A stretch of DNA of 17,359 nucleotides, taken from positions 1 through 17,359 of the forward strand of contig CAMJIC010000024.1 in assembly GCA_946405675.1 (NCBI GenBank), read 5' to 3'. A program made the position numbers and the translations under genes. Origin of the DNA: an uncultured Clostridia bacterium. Lineage in GTDB: Bacteria > Bacillota > Clostridia > Lachnospirales > Lachnospiraceae. The notes beneath the pieces were generated by a model. That model searched no databases. It saw only the letters and a program-made list of their open reading frames with translations, and had not been told where the DNA came from. Numbering within the stretch: the stretch's first letter is position 1; every line of letters begins with the position of its first letter. This document shows, piece after piece, positions 7,302 to 13,971 of the stretch.

Positions 7302-8414
7302 TCAGTTCTTTGGTTCGAAGTCGAATCCCGTCCATACCGGAACCCCGGTATATTCCTTCGTCTCCTCCGCTCCGGTCAGCGCGCGGATCGCGCCGGACGC
7401 AAGCGCTTCCATCTCGAAATCTCCGCCGTATACGATAAACGGTGCGATCCATCCAGCATATTTCTTTACGTCAGCAATGAACTGCTCATCATTGGATACG
7501 CCTCCGGTCATAACGACCGCGTCAACATTCCCCTCCAGGACGCAGGCATAAGATCCGATGTACTTGGCCAGCTGATAGGCAAAATTGTGCGCGACAAGTT
7601 CCGCCCACCGGTCACCGTCCGCAATCCTTTTGCGGATCTCGATCATGTTATCGGTGCCCAGAAGCCCCAGCAGGCCCCCGGTCTTGCTGATCTTTTTCTT
7701 CATGTCATCCAGAGTATAATCGCCCGAAAAGCACATCTTTACCACCGGCATCAGCGGAACATATCCGCTGCGGTTCGGTGCCATCGGCCCGTCCCCGTTC
7801 AGCACGTCATTGGCATCCACGATCTTGCCCTGCTTCTGCGCCGTGATGGATGTCCCGCCTCCTACGTGGCAGACAACGAAATTGCACTCTTCATATTTCT
7901 TGCACAGCTGGGCAGCCGCCCGCATGGCAACCTCCTTCTGGTTCAGCACATGCACATGAGATTCACGGTATACGCCCTTGATCCCGGTGACCCGGGCGAC
8001 ATCGTCGAATTCATCCACATCGGGCGGATTCACCAGGTAGGCAGGCTTTCCCGTCTCCTTCGCAAAGGCATCGATGATCTGCGCGCCCAGGATCGCCGGG
8101 TGTTCCATCAGGCGGCCCGAGGTGCAGTCGTCCAGAATCTTCTCATTGACAGGGAAAACGCCGCCGGGGGTAGACACAAGGCCACCCGAGTAGGCAGCAA
8201 AGGCATCCATGTCCGTGATCTTCACCTGAGCCTTTTCCAGCTCATCCAGGATCGTGCGGACGCGGTAAGGCTTCTGCTCACTGACTCTCGCAAAGGTCTT
8301 CAGGACCTCCGGATCGTGCTGGACATTTGCCTTGAAAAGCATCTTTTCCCCATCAAACACCGCCAGCTTTGTGGAGGTGGAACCGGGGCTGAGGGTAAAA
8401 ATATGATATCCCAT
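7302..8414 (-). CDS. buk: Butyrate kinase
   Basis: This 370-residue enzyme of the acetate/butyrate kinase group (ASKHA fold, EC 2.7.2.7) transfers phosphate between a short-chain acyl phosphate and ADP, yielding ATP and the free acid. Family marks are the N-terminal phosphate loop 'SPGSTSTK' at 9-16, 'HVGGGTSI' near 180, 'NGDGPMAPNRSG' near 205, and 'MTGGVSND' near 305. It is slightly longer than the usual 355 residues. The ATG has GGAAGGAG six bases upstream. The partner phosphate acyltransferase lies immediately upstream in transcription, but with a 202-base gap holding a large folded element. Acyl specificity (butyryl, isobutyryl, propionyl or other) cannot be told from the sequence. The first family residue is Ser rather than the more usual Asn in N-PGSTSTK. 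Confidence 0.93.
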   Translation of the reverse strand: MGYHIFTLSPGSTSTKLAVFDGEKMLFKANVQHDPEVLKTFARVSEQKPYRVRTILDELEKAQVKITDMDAFAAYSGGLVSTPGGVFPVNEKILDDCTSGRLMEHPAILGAQIIDAFAKETGKPAYLVNPPDVDEFDDVARVTGIKGVYRESHVHVLNQKEVAMRAAAQLCKKYEECNFVVCHVGGGTSITAQKQGKIVDANDVLNGDGPMAPNRSGYVPLMPVVKMCFSGDYTLDDMKKKISKTGGLLGLLGTDNMIEIRKRIADGDRWAELVAHNFAYQLAKYIGSYACVLEGNVDAVVMTGGVSNDEQFIADVKKYAGWIAPFIVYGGDFEMEALASGAIRALTGAEETKEYTGVPVWTGFDFEPKN

Positions 8415-8438
8415 AGCTGACTCCTTCCAAATATGGAA

Positions 8439-8594
8439 CTATTCAGCACCCCTGCATACTGTCATAATTCTGGCCGGCAAGCTTGCTTGACGGACGGATT
8501 ATGACAGTATGCAGGGGGCGGGCAAGGCGCGGAGCGCCTCTGACCGCCCACAGCGAAGAACGCTTGCGTTCTGAGCGATGGGGGTGCTGAATAG
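8439..8594. repeat. 156-bp nested palindromic element between phosphate acyltransferase and buk
   Basis: Outer arms CTATTCAGCACCCC (8439-8452) and GGGGTGCTGAATAG (8581-8594) match perfectly. Inside, a 19-bp perfect pair runs at 8450-8468 / 8498-8516 (core TGCATACTGTCATAAT). Between the right inner arm and the outer arm are two smaller hairpins, AGGCGC-type (about 8524-8539) and AGAACGC-TT-GCGTTCT (8557-8572). The RNA on either strand would fold as a multi-branch cloverleaf. Terminal inverted repeats suggest a small non-autonomous mobile element; position inside an operon also allows a role in mRNA processing or balance. No ORF is inside. Confidence 0.75.
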
Positions 8595-8616
8595 AGTTAC
8601 CCAAATATTAAATCTG

Positions 8617-9615
8617 TCACTGCGCCGCGATGATCACCATCGCGATATCTCCCACGATCTCTTCCACAGAAGACCCTCTGGAGGAATCCGCCACCGGCTT
8701 GTTAAATCCGGAAAGCGTATGCCCATAGCCCTTGCCCCCGGCAAAGATCTGGATCATCTTGATGCCGATGTTCGCGGCAGTCAGATCCGGGAAGATCAGG
8801 ATGTTCGCCTTGCCGGCGACCTCACTTTCCCTCCTGACCTTCTTTGCAGCAACCTGCGGGAGAACGGCCGTGTCAAGCTGGAACTCTCCGTCCACCTTCA
8901 GGTCGGGACGGCGTTCCTTCACAATGCTGATCGCCGCATTGATCTTGTCAACGCTCTCGGCAGCCCCGCTTCCCAGGGTCGAGAAGCTCAGGAATGCACA
9001 CCTGGGCTCCCAGCCCATCAGCGCCTTCACATTATCGCAGGTCGCGATGGCGATGGATGCCAGGTCATCCGCTTTCGGCTCCGGATTCAGGCCGCAGTCC
9101 GCAAGGGCAAGGAGATTCCCTTCCGATCCCTCAAAGCCCGGGATCTCTGTCAGGGCAAAGATGGAAGGAACATCCACTCCGTCCTGCATTCCGATCGCCT
9201 GCATCGCAGTCATCAGCACATCCCCGGTCGTATTCACATGACCGCAGAAGGTGCAGTCCACAAGGCCAGCCGCTTCCATGATCATTGCGTAATACATCGG
9301 ATTCTTCATCTTCCTGCGGGCGCCTTTCTCGGAAAGCTGGCGCTTCGTATCCGGATACTCCATATACTTTGCGATCACGCTGTCCCGGTACGCCTCGTCC
9401 AGGATATTGACGACCTCCATGTCATCCACCGAAACCCCGGCCTTTGCCGCCGTCCCGGCAATCACGGCAGGATCGCTGACCAGCACCGGGATCCCGATCC
9501 CCTCATCCTTGACACGCCTTGCCGCAAGAAGCGTCTTTTCCGCCTCACACTCCGGAAGCGCAACCCGCTTCGGACTCTTTTTTGCGTTTTCGATCAACGT
9601 CTCGATTAAAGTCAT
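8617..9615 (-). CDS. Phosphate acyltransferase (Pta/Ptb family)
   Basis: The 332-residue protein belongs to the phosphate acetyl/butyryltransferase family (PF01515) and converts acyl-CoA plus phosphate to acyl phosphate plus CoA. Its length and its C-terminal blocks are closer to phosphate acetyltransferase than to the roughly 300-residue phosphotransbutyrylases. These blocks are 'ALADCGLNPEP', 'AFLSFSTLGS', 'VDGEFQLDTA', 'EVAGKANILIFPDLTAANIG', 'KPVADSSRGSSVEEIV'. It sits next to butyrate kinase, however, so the acyl group may be C4 or an unusual short acid. The ATG at 9613-9615 has GGAAGG about seven bases upstream; the frame is open to 9654 without a better site. The stop of acpS lies 19 bases upstream of this start, indicating one transcript. 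Confidence 0.9.
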   Translation of the reverse strand: MTLIETLIENAKKSPKRVALPECEAEKTLLAARRVKDEGIGIPVLVSDPAVIAGTAAKAGVSVDDMEVVNILDEAYRDSVIAKYMEYPDTKRQLSEKGARRKMKNPMYYAMIMEAAGLVDCTFCGHVNTTGDVLMTAMQAIGMQDGVDVPSIFALTEIPGFEGSEGNLLALADCGLNPEPKADDLASIAIATCDNVKALMGWEPRCAFLSFSTLGSGAAESVDKINAAISIVKERRPDLKVDGEFQLDTAVLPQVAAKKVRRESEVAGKANILIFPDLTAANIGIKMIQIFAGGKGYGHTLSGFNKPVADSSRGSSVEEIVGDIAMVIIAAQ

Positions 9616-9634
9616 AATTTTATCCTTCCATTCC

Positions 9635-10009
9635 TTATGTCTGAGCGATCGCAAATGCAGCTGCGTATTCCTTCTCAGAAGACAGGGAGATGAGGACCTG
9701 CCTGATGCCCCTGTTTTCCGCGCGCAGCTTCAGCATTCCATGCAGCGTCACGTAAGGAGCCCCTTTCCCGTCATCCAGGATCTCGATCTCACAGATCCTC
9801 GCCTCATCCGGATCCTCACCCAGGCATTTGAATACTGCCTCCTTGCCTGCGAACCGCCTTCTGAGGTAATCTCCCCTGCAGGCGGCTTTCTCCGCCTGCA
9901 GCTTTTCTTTTGGCGTATACATTTTCTCGTAAAACGGATCCCCCCTCTCAAGGGACGCATCCGCGATGCTTCCAAGGAAAAGCAGATCCGTTCCGATGCC
10001 CAGAATCAT
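9635..10009 (-). CDS. acpS: Holo-[acyl-carrier-protein] synthase (4'-phosphopantetheinyl transferase)
   Basis: This 124-residue AcpS-type transferase moves 4'-phosphopantetheine from CoA to a serine of an acyl carrier protein. The metal-binding 'GIGTDLL' with D8 and 'RRFAGKEAVFKCLG' with E57 and K61 are intact, and the length is normal. The closing strand reads 'ISLSSEKEYAAAFAI' where the family normally has 'SISH', so a conserved histidine is replaced by serine. It starts 19 bases after the stop of the gene for the double-ACP hydrolase and ends 19 bases before the phosphate acyltransferase, with GGAAGGGATGAT as ribosome site. The neighbouring carrier domains are its obvious substrates, suggesting a dedicated rather than housekeeping enzyme. 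Whether the genome has a second acpS cannot be seen here. Confidence 0.92.
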   Translation of the reverse strand: MILGIGTDLLFLGSIADASLERGDPFYEKMYTPKEKLQAEKAACRGDYLRRRFAGKEAVFKCLGEDPDEARICEIEILDDGKGAPYVTLHGMLKLRAENRGIRQVLISLSSEKEYAAAFAIAQT

Positions 10010-10028
10010 ATCATCATCCCTTCCGGGG

Positions 10029-12509
10029 TCAGCGATAGACGTAATCTCCTGCTTTGTATTTCGGCGGAATCACCGGCACCTGGATGAAGGACTCATACTG
10101 TCCTCCGGTGTAGATGATCTGGCGGCCGTGGTTGTCGGTATCCCATGCCAGCGGCTCGAACCATCCTTCACGGATATACCGGCCCGCAATCTGCACACGA
10201 AGCTTCTGGCCCTTATGCCAGATACGGGCGCTGGGAACGATCTCGATGTCAACCGGAACGATCTCACCCGGCTGAACCTTGAGTTCCCTCTTGTGCGCCA
10301 TAACAGGCTGTACCATCAGTCCCTTGACCTTCTGGCACTCCTTCGGATCCAGTTCCCTGTGGGAAATGCGGCACTTGCCCCATGCGCCCGGATGCGGTTC
10401 ATTCAGGGTATACCATGGCAGCCAGTTTCCATTCTCATCCGCCTTCTGGATGTTAATGAACATATCCATGTCGTTGTAGCTCTCCGCAGCGACATACAGG
10501 TGCAGGTACATATATCCGGTCAGCTCGGTATCCTCTTCAAATGTCATGTCGAACTCGACCTGCTCCGTATTGCCGTCATAGGCGACGCAGCTTTCCACGG
10601 ATACCGGTGCGTCCTTCATGGTCAGGTTCTGCGGATCGGATGCGTCAAAGTAATACCGCTTATACTCCGTCCTCTTGAGCGGGAATTCATTTTCCGGACG
10701 GCGGACCTGGTAATCGCAGTCATAGGCGTCCATGATGTCCAGACGTACATGGGGGGTCATCTCCCAGCCATTGTGGATGTCCTTCAGATAACGGTCATAG
10801 AACCGCTTCAGATCCTCAAGGTTCTCCGGCTGATAGGTATCCGGCCATTCAAAGTCACGGTGGGCACGCAGCCATTTCAGCTTCGTCTTCGCCTTGCGGA
10901 ATGCCTGCATGGAGCCTCTCAGGTGGAAATGAGAGAAGCCCGCTGTCTGGTAAACCGCGCAGGTCACCTTCGAGAAGTCCGGACGTTTGTCCTCCCAGTA
11001 ACCGTTGATCAGCGGGTACTTCACAGCCATATCGACCTGGCTGTCCACTCCGCCGGTTCCGGTCACCTGAGCGGAAATGAACTTGTTGAAGGAAAGAGCC
11101 GGGACGCCGCCTTCGTAGAAGGACTCACGATAAAGATCTGTCGTGCACTCCCAGGGAGCGATGCATCTCAAATGCGGCGGCTGCATGGCGGCAATGCCCC
11201 ACTGATGCATGGCAACGCCGGAGTTTCCGGCCATTCCCACATTCCCGTTGCAATAATGCTGAACGGCAAGCCACTCAACAAAGTCATAACCATCCTCGCG
11301 GTCCTGATGGGTGAACATATGGACATTGCCCTCGGAATGTCCCGCGCCGCGCACGTCAACATTGGCAACTATATATCCCTGATAGACCCAGTACATCGGA
11401 TCCGGGGACTCAAACTTCGCGAACTTGGATACCGTGTGAGGCGGAACGCCCATGATCTGCCACTCGCTCATTCCCTCACCCGGACGCTTGCCGAACCAGG
11501 ACCAGGAGACAATCGCCGGATAGGTCTTGCTCTCATCCTTCGGGCGGTAGATATCGCAGTAGATGGTAACGCCGTCCCGCATCTTAACCGCCACATCCTG
11601 CTCACACAGGATTCCCGGCGCGCACTCATAGACTCTCTGGTTGAAGGCCGGGCAGAAGCCCTGTCCCATGCGGGCCATCGGATCCTCTGACTGCGCAAGG
11701 TCCAGGGACGGATCAACCGCCACCGGCTTTCTGGCCACCATATAGACTGCTTCCAGCTCTTCTCCCTGGAACGTCTCCTTCAAGGTAAAACGCTCACGCA
11801 ACGCAAGCTCATCATCATGGTCTGATTTCGCGGAACCGGTATCCGCCGCAGGAGCCGCTGCCGGCGCTGGAGCCGGTGCCGGTGCAGACGATGCCGCAGG
11901 AGCCGCAGCAGCAGGGGCGGCCGCGCCGTCATCCGCGTCAAGCTCTTCTCCCAGGCATTCCGTCAGGACATAATTCACTGCGTCGCCAAAGGTAGGCTGG
12001 CGGCGGAAAGACATAAACGGAATCTCCGTGTCAAATTCATCCTCAAGGAATGTGGTGATCTGTGAATACTGCGTGGACTTCGCGTTGCAATCCTCCACAA
12101 ACCTTGTTGCCTCGGAAAGCGAATCCTTCGACTTCCCGAACAGACCGCTGGCACGCTCGATCAGCTTCTCCAGTATCTCAGCGCGAAGGCCGGTTGCCGG
12201 CGCCTTTGCCGCGGGTGCCGCAGCGGCCGCCGCAGGAGCCTCTCCGGCCTCCTCCGGATCCTCTCCCAGGCATTCCGTCAGAACATAGTTTACCGCGTCT
12301 CCAAAGGTTGCCTGACGGCGGAAAGACATGAACGGAATCTCCGTGTCGAACTCATCCTCCAGGAACGTAGTAAGCTGCGAATACTGGGTGGACTTCGCGT
12401 TCAGGTCATCCACAAACCTTGTCTTCTCGGAGAACTCCGACGGATTCTTCCCGAACAGCTGGGACGCCCTCTCTGTCAGCTTACTGTAGATGTCACTTCT
12501 GATACTCAT
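10029..12509 (-). CDS. Tandem acyl-carrier-protein / CocE-NonD (X-Pro dipeptidyl-peptidase family) hydrolase fusion
   Basis: The 826-residue protein has two ACP domains (about 1-82 and 108-187), each with an ACP-like helix pattern 'RFV(D/E)D-NAKSTQYSQ' and 'FLEDEFDTEIPF'. The candidate phosphopantetheine serines are S40 and S145, in NAKST instead of the usual DSL. Ala/Pro-rich linkers follow each (about 88-107 and 196-226). From about residue 300 comes an S15/CocE-type alpha/beta hydrolase ('MRDGVTIYCDIYRP', 'VDVRGAGHSEG', 'EDGYDFVEWLA'). It has nucleophile S430 in 'GMAGNSG' and likely catalytic H550 in 'WLRAHRDFEW'; the usual Asp position reads 'GFSHFHLRG'. A C-terminal jelly roll (about 600-826) matches the PepX-C type. 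There is no signal peptide. AAGGAGG precedes the ATG at 12507-12509. The fusion with an adjacent acpS implies acyl groups carried on the protein itself; the substrate is unknown. Confidence 0.88.
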   Translation of the reverse strand: MSIRSDIYSKLTERASQLFGKNPSEFSEKTRFVDDLNAKSTQYSQLTTFLEDEFDTEIPFMSFRRQATFGDAVNYVLTECLGEDPEEAGEAPAAAAAAPAAKAPATGLRAEILEKLIERASGLFGKSKDSLSEATRFVEDCNAKSTQYSQITTFLEDEFDTEIPFMSFRRQPTFGDAVNYVLTECLGEELDADDGAAAPAAAAPAASSAPAPAPAPAAAPAADTGSAKSDHDDELALRERFTLKETFQGEELEAVYMVARKPVAVDPSLDLAQSEDPMARMGQGFCPAFNQRVYECAPGILCEQDVAVKMRDGVTIYCDIYRPKDESKTYPAIVSWSWFGKRPGEGMSEWQIMGVPPHTVSKFAKFESPDPMYWVYQGYIVANVDVRGAGHSEGNVHMFTHQDREDGYDFVEWLAVQHYCNGNVGMAGNSGVAMHQWGIAAMQPPHLRCIAPWECTTDLYRESFYEGGVPALSFNKFISAQVTGTGGVDSQVDMAVKYPLINGYWEDKRPDFSKVTCAVYQTAGFSHFHLRGSMQAFRKAKTKLKWLRAHRDFEWPDTYQPENLEDLKRFYDRYLKDIHNGWEMTPHVRLDIMDAYDCDYQVRRPENEFPLKRTEYKRYYFDASDPQNLTMKDAPVSVESCVAYDGNTEQVEFDMTFEEDTELTGYMYLHLYVAAESYNDMDMFINIQKADENGNWLPWYTLNEPHPGAWGKCRISHRELDPKECQKVKGLMVQPVMAHKRELKVQPGEIVPVDIEIVPSARIWHKGQKLRVQIAGRYIREGWFEPLAWDTDNHGRQIIYTGGQYESFIQVPVIPPKYKAGDYVYR
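11949..12509 (-). repeat. Internal duplication encoding the two ACP domains
   Basis: The segments coding residues 1-82 (12264-12509) and 108-187 (11949-12188) are close copies at both protein and DNA level. The stretch around 'TEIPFMSFRRQ' and 'TFGDAVNYVLTECLGE' is almost unchanged. This shows a tandem domain duplication within the gene, separated by an Ala/Pro linker. Confidence 0.85.
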
Positions 12510-12555
12510 TGAAACCTCCTTCTTTTGTAGCACACAACCGAAACCCGGCAATTCC

Positions 12556-13734
12556 TTATTTCTTAACGATTCCAAACAGCTCAAGCACCATCCGGATCAG
12601 GAACGGGATCACGATCACGACCATGCACGCAATTCCCAGGTAGCTGTATCCCTTCTTGACCAGCGGCAGCAAACCGAACTGCGCGATTGCAAAAGTCGCC
12701 AGCGTACAAGCAAGCGCGGTCACCCTGGTCCGGAGCACTCTCTTCCCCGCGGACACATTTTCCTCTTCCTTCTTCTCAAGCCCCGTTACGACGCGATTCA
12801 CGAAACCCGTGATCATATTGACGGCAGAAAAGACTGAGCCGATGATGATCAGGATGGAAACCATCGGAGCCATCAGACCGGACAGCACCCCCCGCTGCGC
12901 AAACAGCAGCGTGTAAACAGAATAATTGGGGAGCTCCGGATTCATGGCGACTGCCAGAAGTCCGAAGTTCACCATTGAGATCACGATCGCATTGATGAAG
13001 AATCCCAGGATCATGCTCGTGGCGCACTGGCTCTTCCTGGTAAATTTCTGCGCATGCGCGACATAAAGCCCGATGGATGCCACATGGTAAGCGCCATAGA
13101 CGATGCAGTTCCACAGGGCTGACCCCAGGGACCCGGATGCGGTCGAACCCACCGGCAGCGTTCCCTTCGACATCAGGCGGATCGATTCCATGATGTCTCC
13201 CCACTGGGCGATGATGTTGGGAAGAAATACAATCAGGACGCCGATGATCAGCACATAAGAGACAACCGAAGCCGCCCTGCGGATCATATCGGTATTGAAT
13301 AGCGCAATGATATAGATGCAGACCCCCACGATCAGGGTGCATATCAGGTATGGGATGCCGGTCAGTTCATTCAACGTCGAGCCTCCGGTCGCAAAAGCGA
13401 TGGATGGAGCCAGCAGGATCAGCATCAGATACACAAGCTCGTACAGATTGGAAAAAACGATCCGGAACCTGCCGTAGAAGCTGTCACAGAAATCGCGGTA
13501 ATTGACTGTCCTATGCTCATAGGCAAACCGGAGTGCGTACCATTGAAAAAATGCCTGGAACAGCTGCGCAAGCGCAGGCGTAACCAGACACCAGATCCCA
13601 AAATTGATAAAATACTGATAAAGCTGAGTTCCCGACGCAAAACCGCCGCCGAACTGGCTCGTAAACCACACAAACCCAACTCCCAGGGAAACCCCAAGCG
13701 TTCCCTTTGTCATGCTGTCATTCTTTCCTGTCAT
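12556..13734 (-). CDS. YkvI-family integral membrane protein (LeuT-fold transporter-like)
   Basis: This 392-residue, very hydrophobic protein has about ten predicted membrane segments. It opens with a glycine-rich 'GFVWFTSQFGGGFASGTQ' stretch that matches the 'GAGFASG' start of Bacillus YkvI-like proteins. Those are distantly related to sodium-coupled amino-acid and solute transporters of the LeuT fold. A unique loop 'LEKKEEENVSAGKR' lies before the last two or three segments. It is the first gene of the minus-strand cluster and stops 46 bases before the ACP-hydrolase gene, so it probably imports the substrate or exports the product. The ribosome site is weak at the ATG 13732-13734 and also at the ATG seven codons later (13711-13713), so the start is uncertain. 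Transport is inferred from family and context. Confidence 0.82.
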   Translation of the reverse strand: MTGKNDSMTKGTLGVSLGVGFVWFTSQFGGGFASGTQLYQYFINFGIWCLVTPALAQLFQAFFQWYALRFAYEHRTVNYRDFCDSFYGRFRIVFSNLYELVYLMLILLAPSIAFATGGSTLNELTGIPYLICTLIVGVCIYIIALFNTDMIRRAASVVSYVLIIGVLIVFLPNIIAQWGDIMESIRLMSKGTLPVGSTASGSLGSALWNCIVYGAYHVASIGLYVAHAQKFTRKSQCATSMILGFFINAIVISMVNFGLLAVAMNPELPNYSVYTLLFAQRGVLSGLMAPMVSILIIIGSVFSAVNMITGFVNRVVTGLEKKEEENVSAGKRVLRTRVTALACTLATFAIAQFGLLPLVKKGYSYLGIACMVVIVIPFLIRMVLELFGIVKK

Positions 13735-13858
13735 GATCCCGGCTCTCTCCGTCTGTCTCCTAATGAATCTGCATCCTCACACTCTGATCCGGTTCAAGGC
13801 AGCTCCCCGGCCATCCTCCTATCGCGGACATTCAGCCCGACTGCCTTGTTTGTTTTTT

Positions 13859-13867
13859 ATCATAGCA
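13859..13867 (-). promoter_or_regulatory. Extended -10 of the transporter/ACP-hydrolase operon
   Basis: On the minus strand TGCTATGAT (13867-13859) is an extended -10 box with no recognisable -35. This is typical of promoters that need an activator. The expected start near 13852 leaves a leader of about 115 bases. Confidence 0.45.
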
Positions 13868-13895
13868 TTGCATTCTGCTCAAAAACAGGTATTAT
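13868..13895 (+). promoter_or_regulatory. Promoter of the AraC-type regulator gene
   Basis: TTGCAT (13868-13873) and TATTAT (13890-13895) are separated by 16 bases. Transcription would begin near 13902, about 70 bases before the TTG start and within the first direct repeat, so self-repression is plausible. Confidence 0.5.
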
Positions 13896-13898
13896 GAT

Positions 13899-13928
13899 GA
13901 CATGAAGCGACGGTTTTGCGACATGAAG
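13899..13928. promoter_or_regulatory. Direct repeats GACATGAAG spaced 21 bp: likely AraC-type operator
   Basis: GACATGAAG occurs at 13899-13907 and 13920-13928, both followed by NNAC. The 21-base period equals two helical turns, as expected for half-sites of an AraC dimer. They lie about 47-76 bases upstream of the presumed operon start and over the regulator's own start. Confidence 0.55.
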
Positions 13929-13971
13929 TTACAAGTCACACCACTGGCCCTCCCGCTGACAGGAGTGCGGC

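Noticed and set aside
8427..8608. CCAAATAT on both sides of the palindromic element as a possible target-site duplication
   Set aside because: The copies are not flush with the terminal repeats (4 and 6 bases away), so they do not fit a normal duplication.
9966..11690. Long open frame of 574 codons on the plus strand opposite the ACP-hydrolase gene
   Set aside because: It lies fully antisense to a gene with clear domains, lacks family motifs and a ribosome site, and is explained by the codon bias of the opposite strand.
11820..12250. GC-rich GCCGCAGG-type low-complexity repeats
   Set aside because: They encode the Ala/Pro linkers between domains and need no other explanation; not a CRISPR or mobile repeat.
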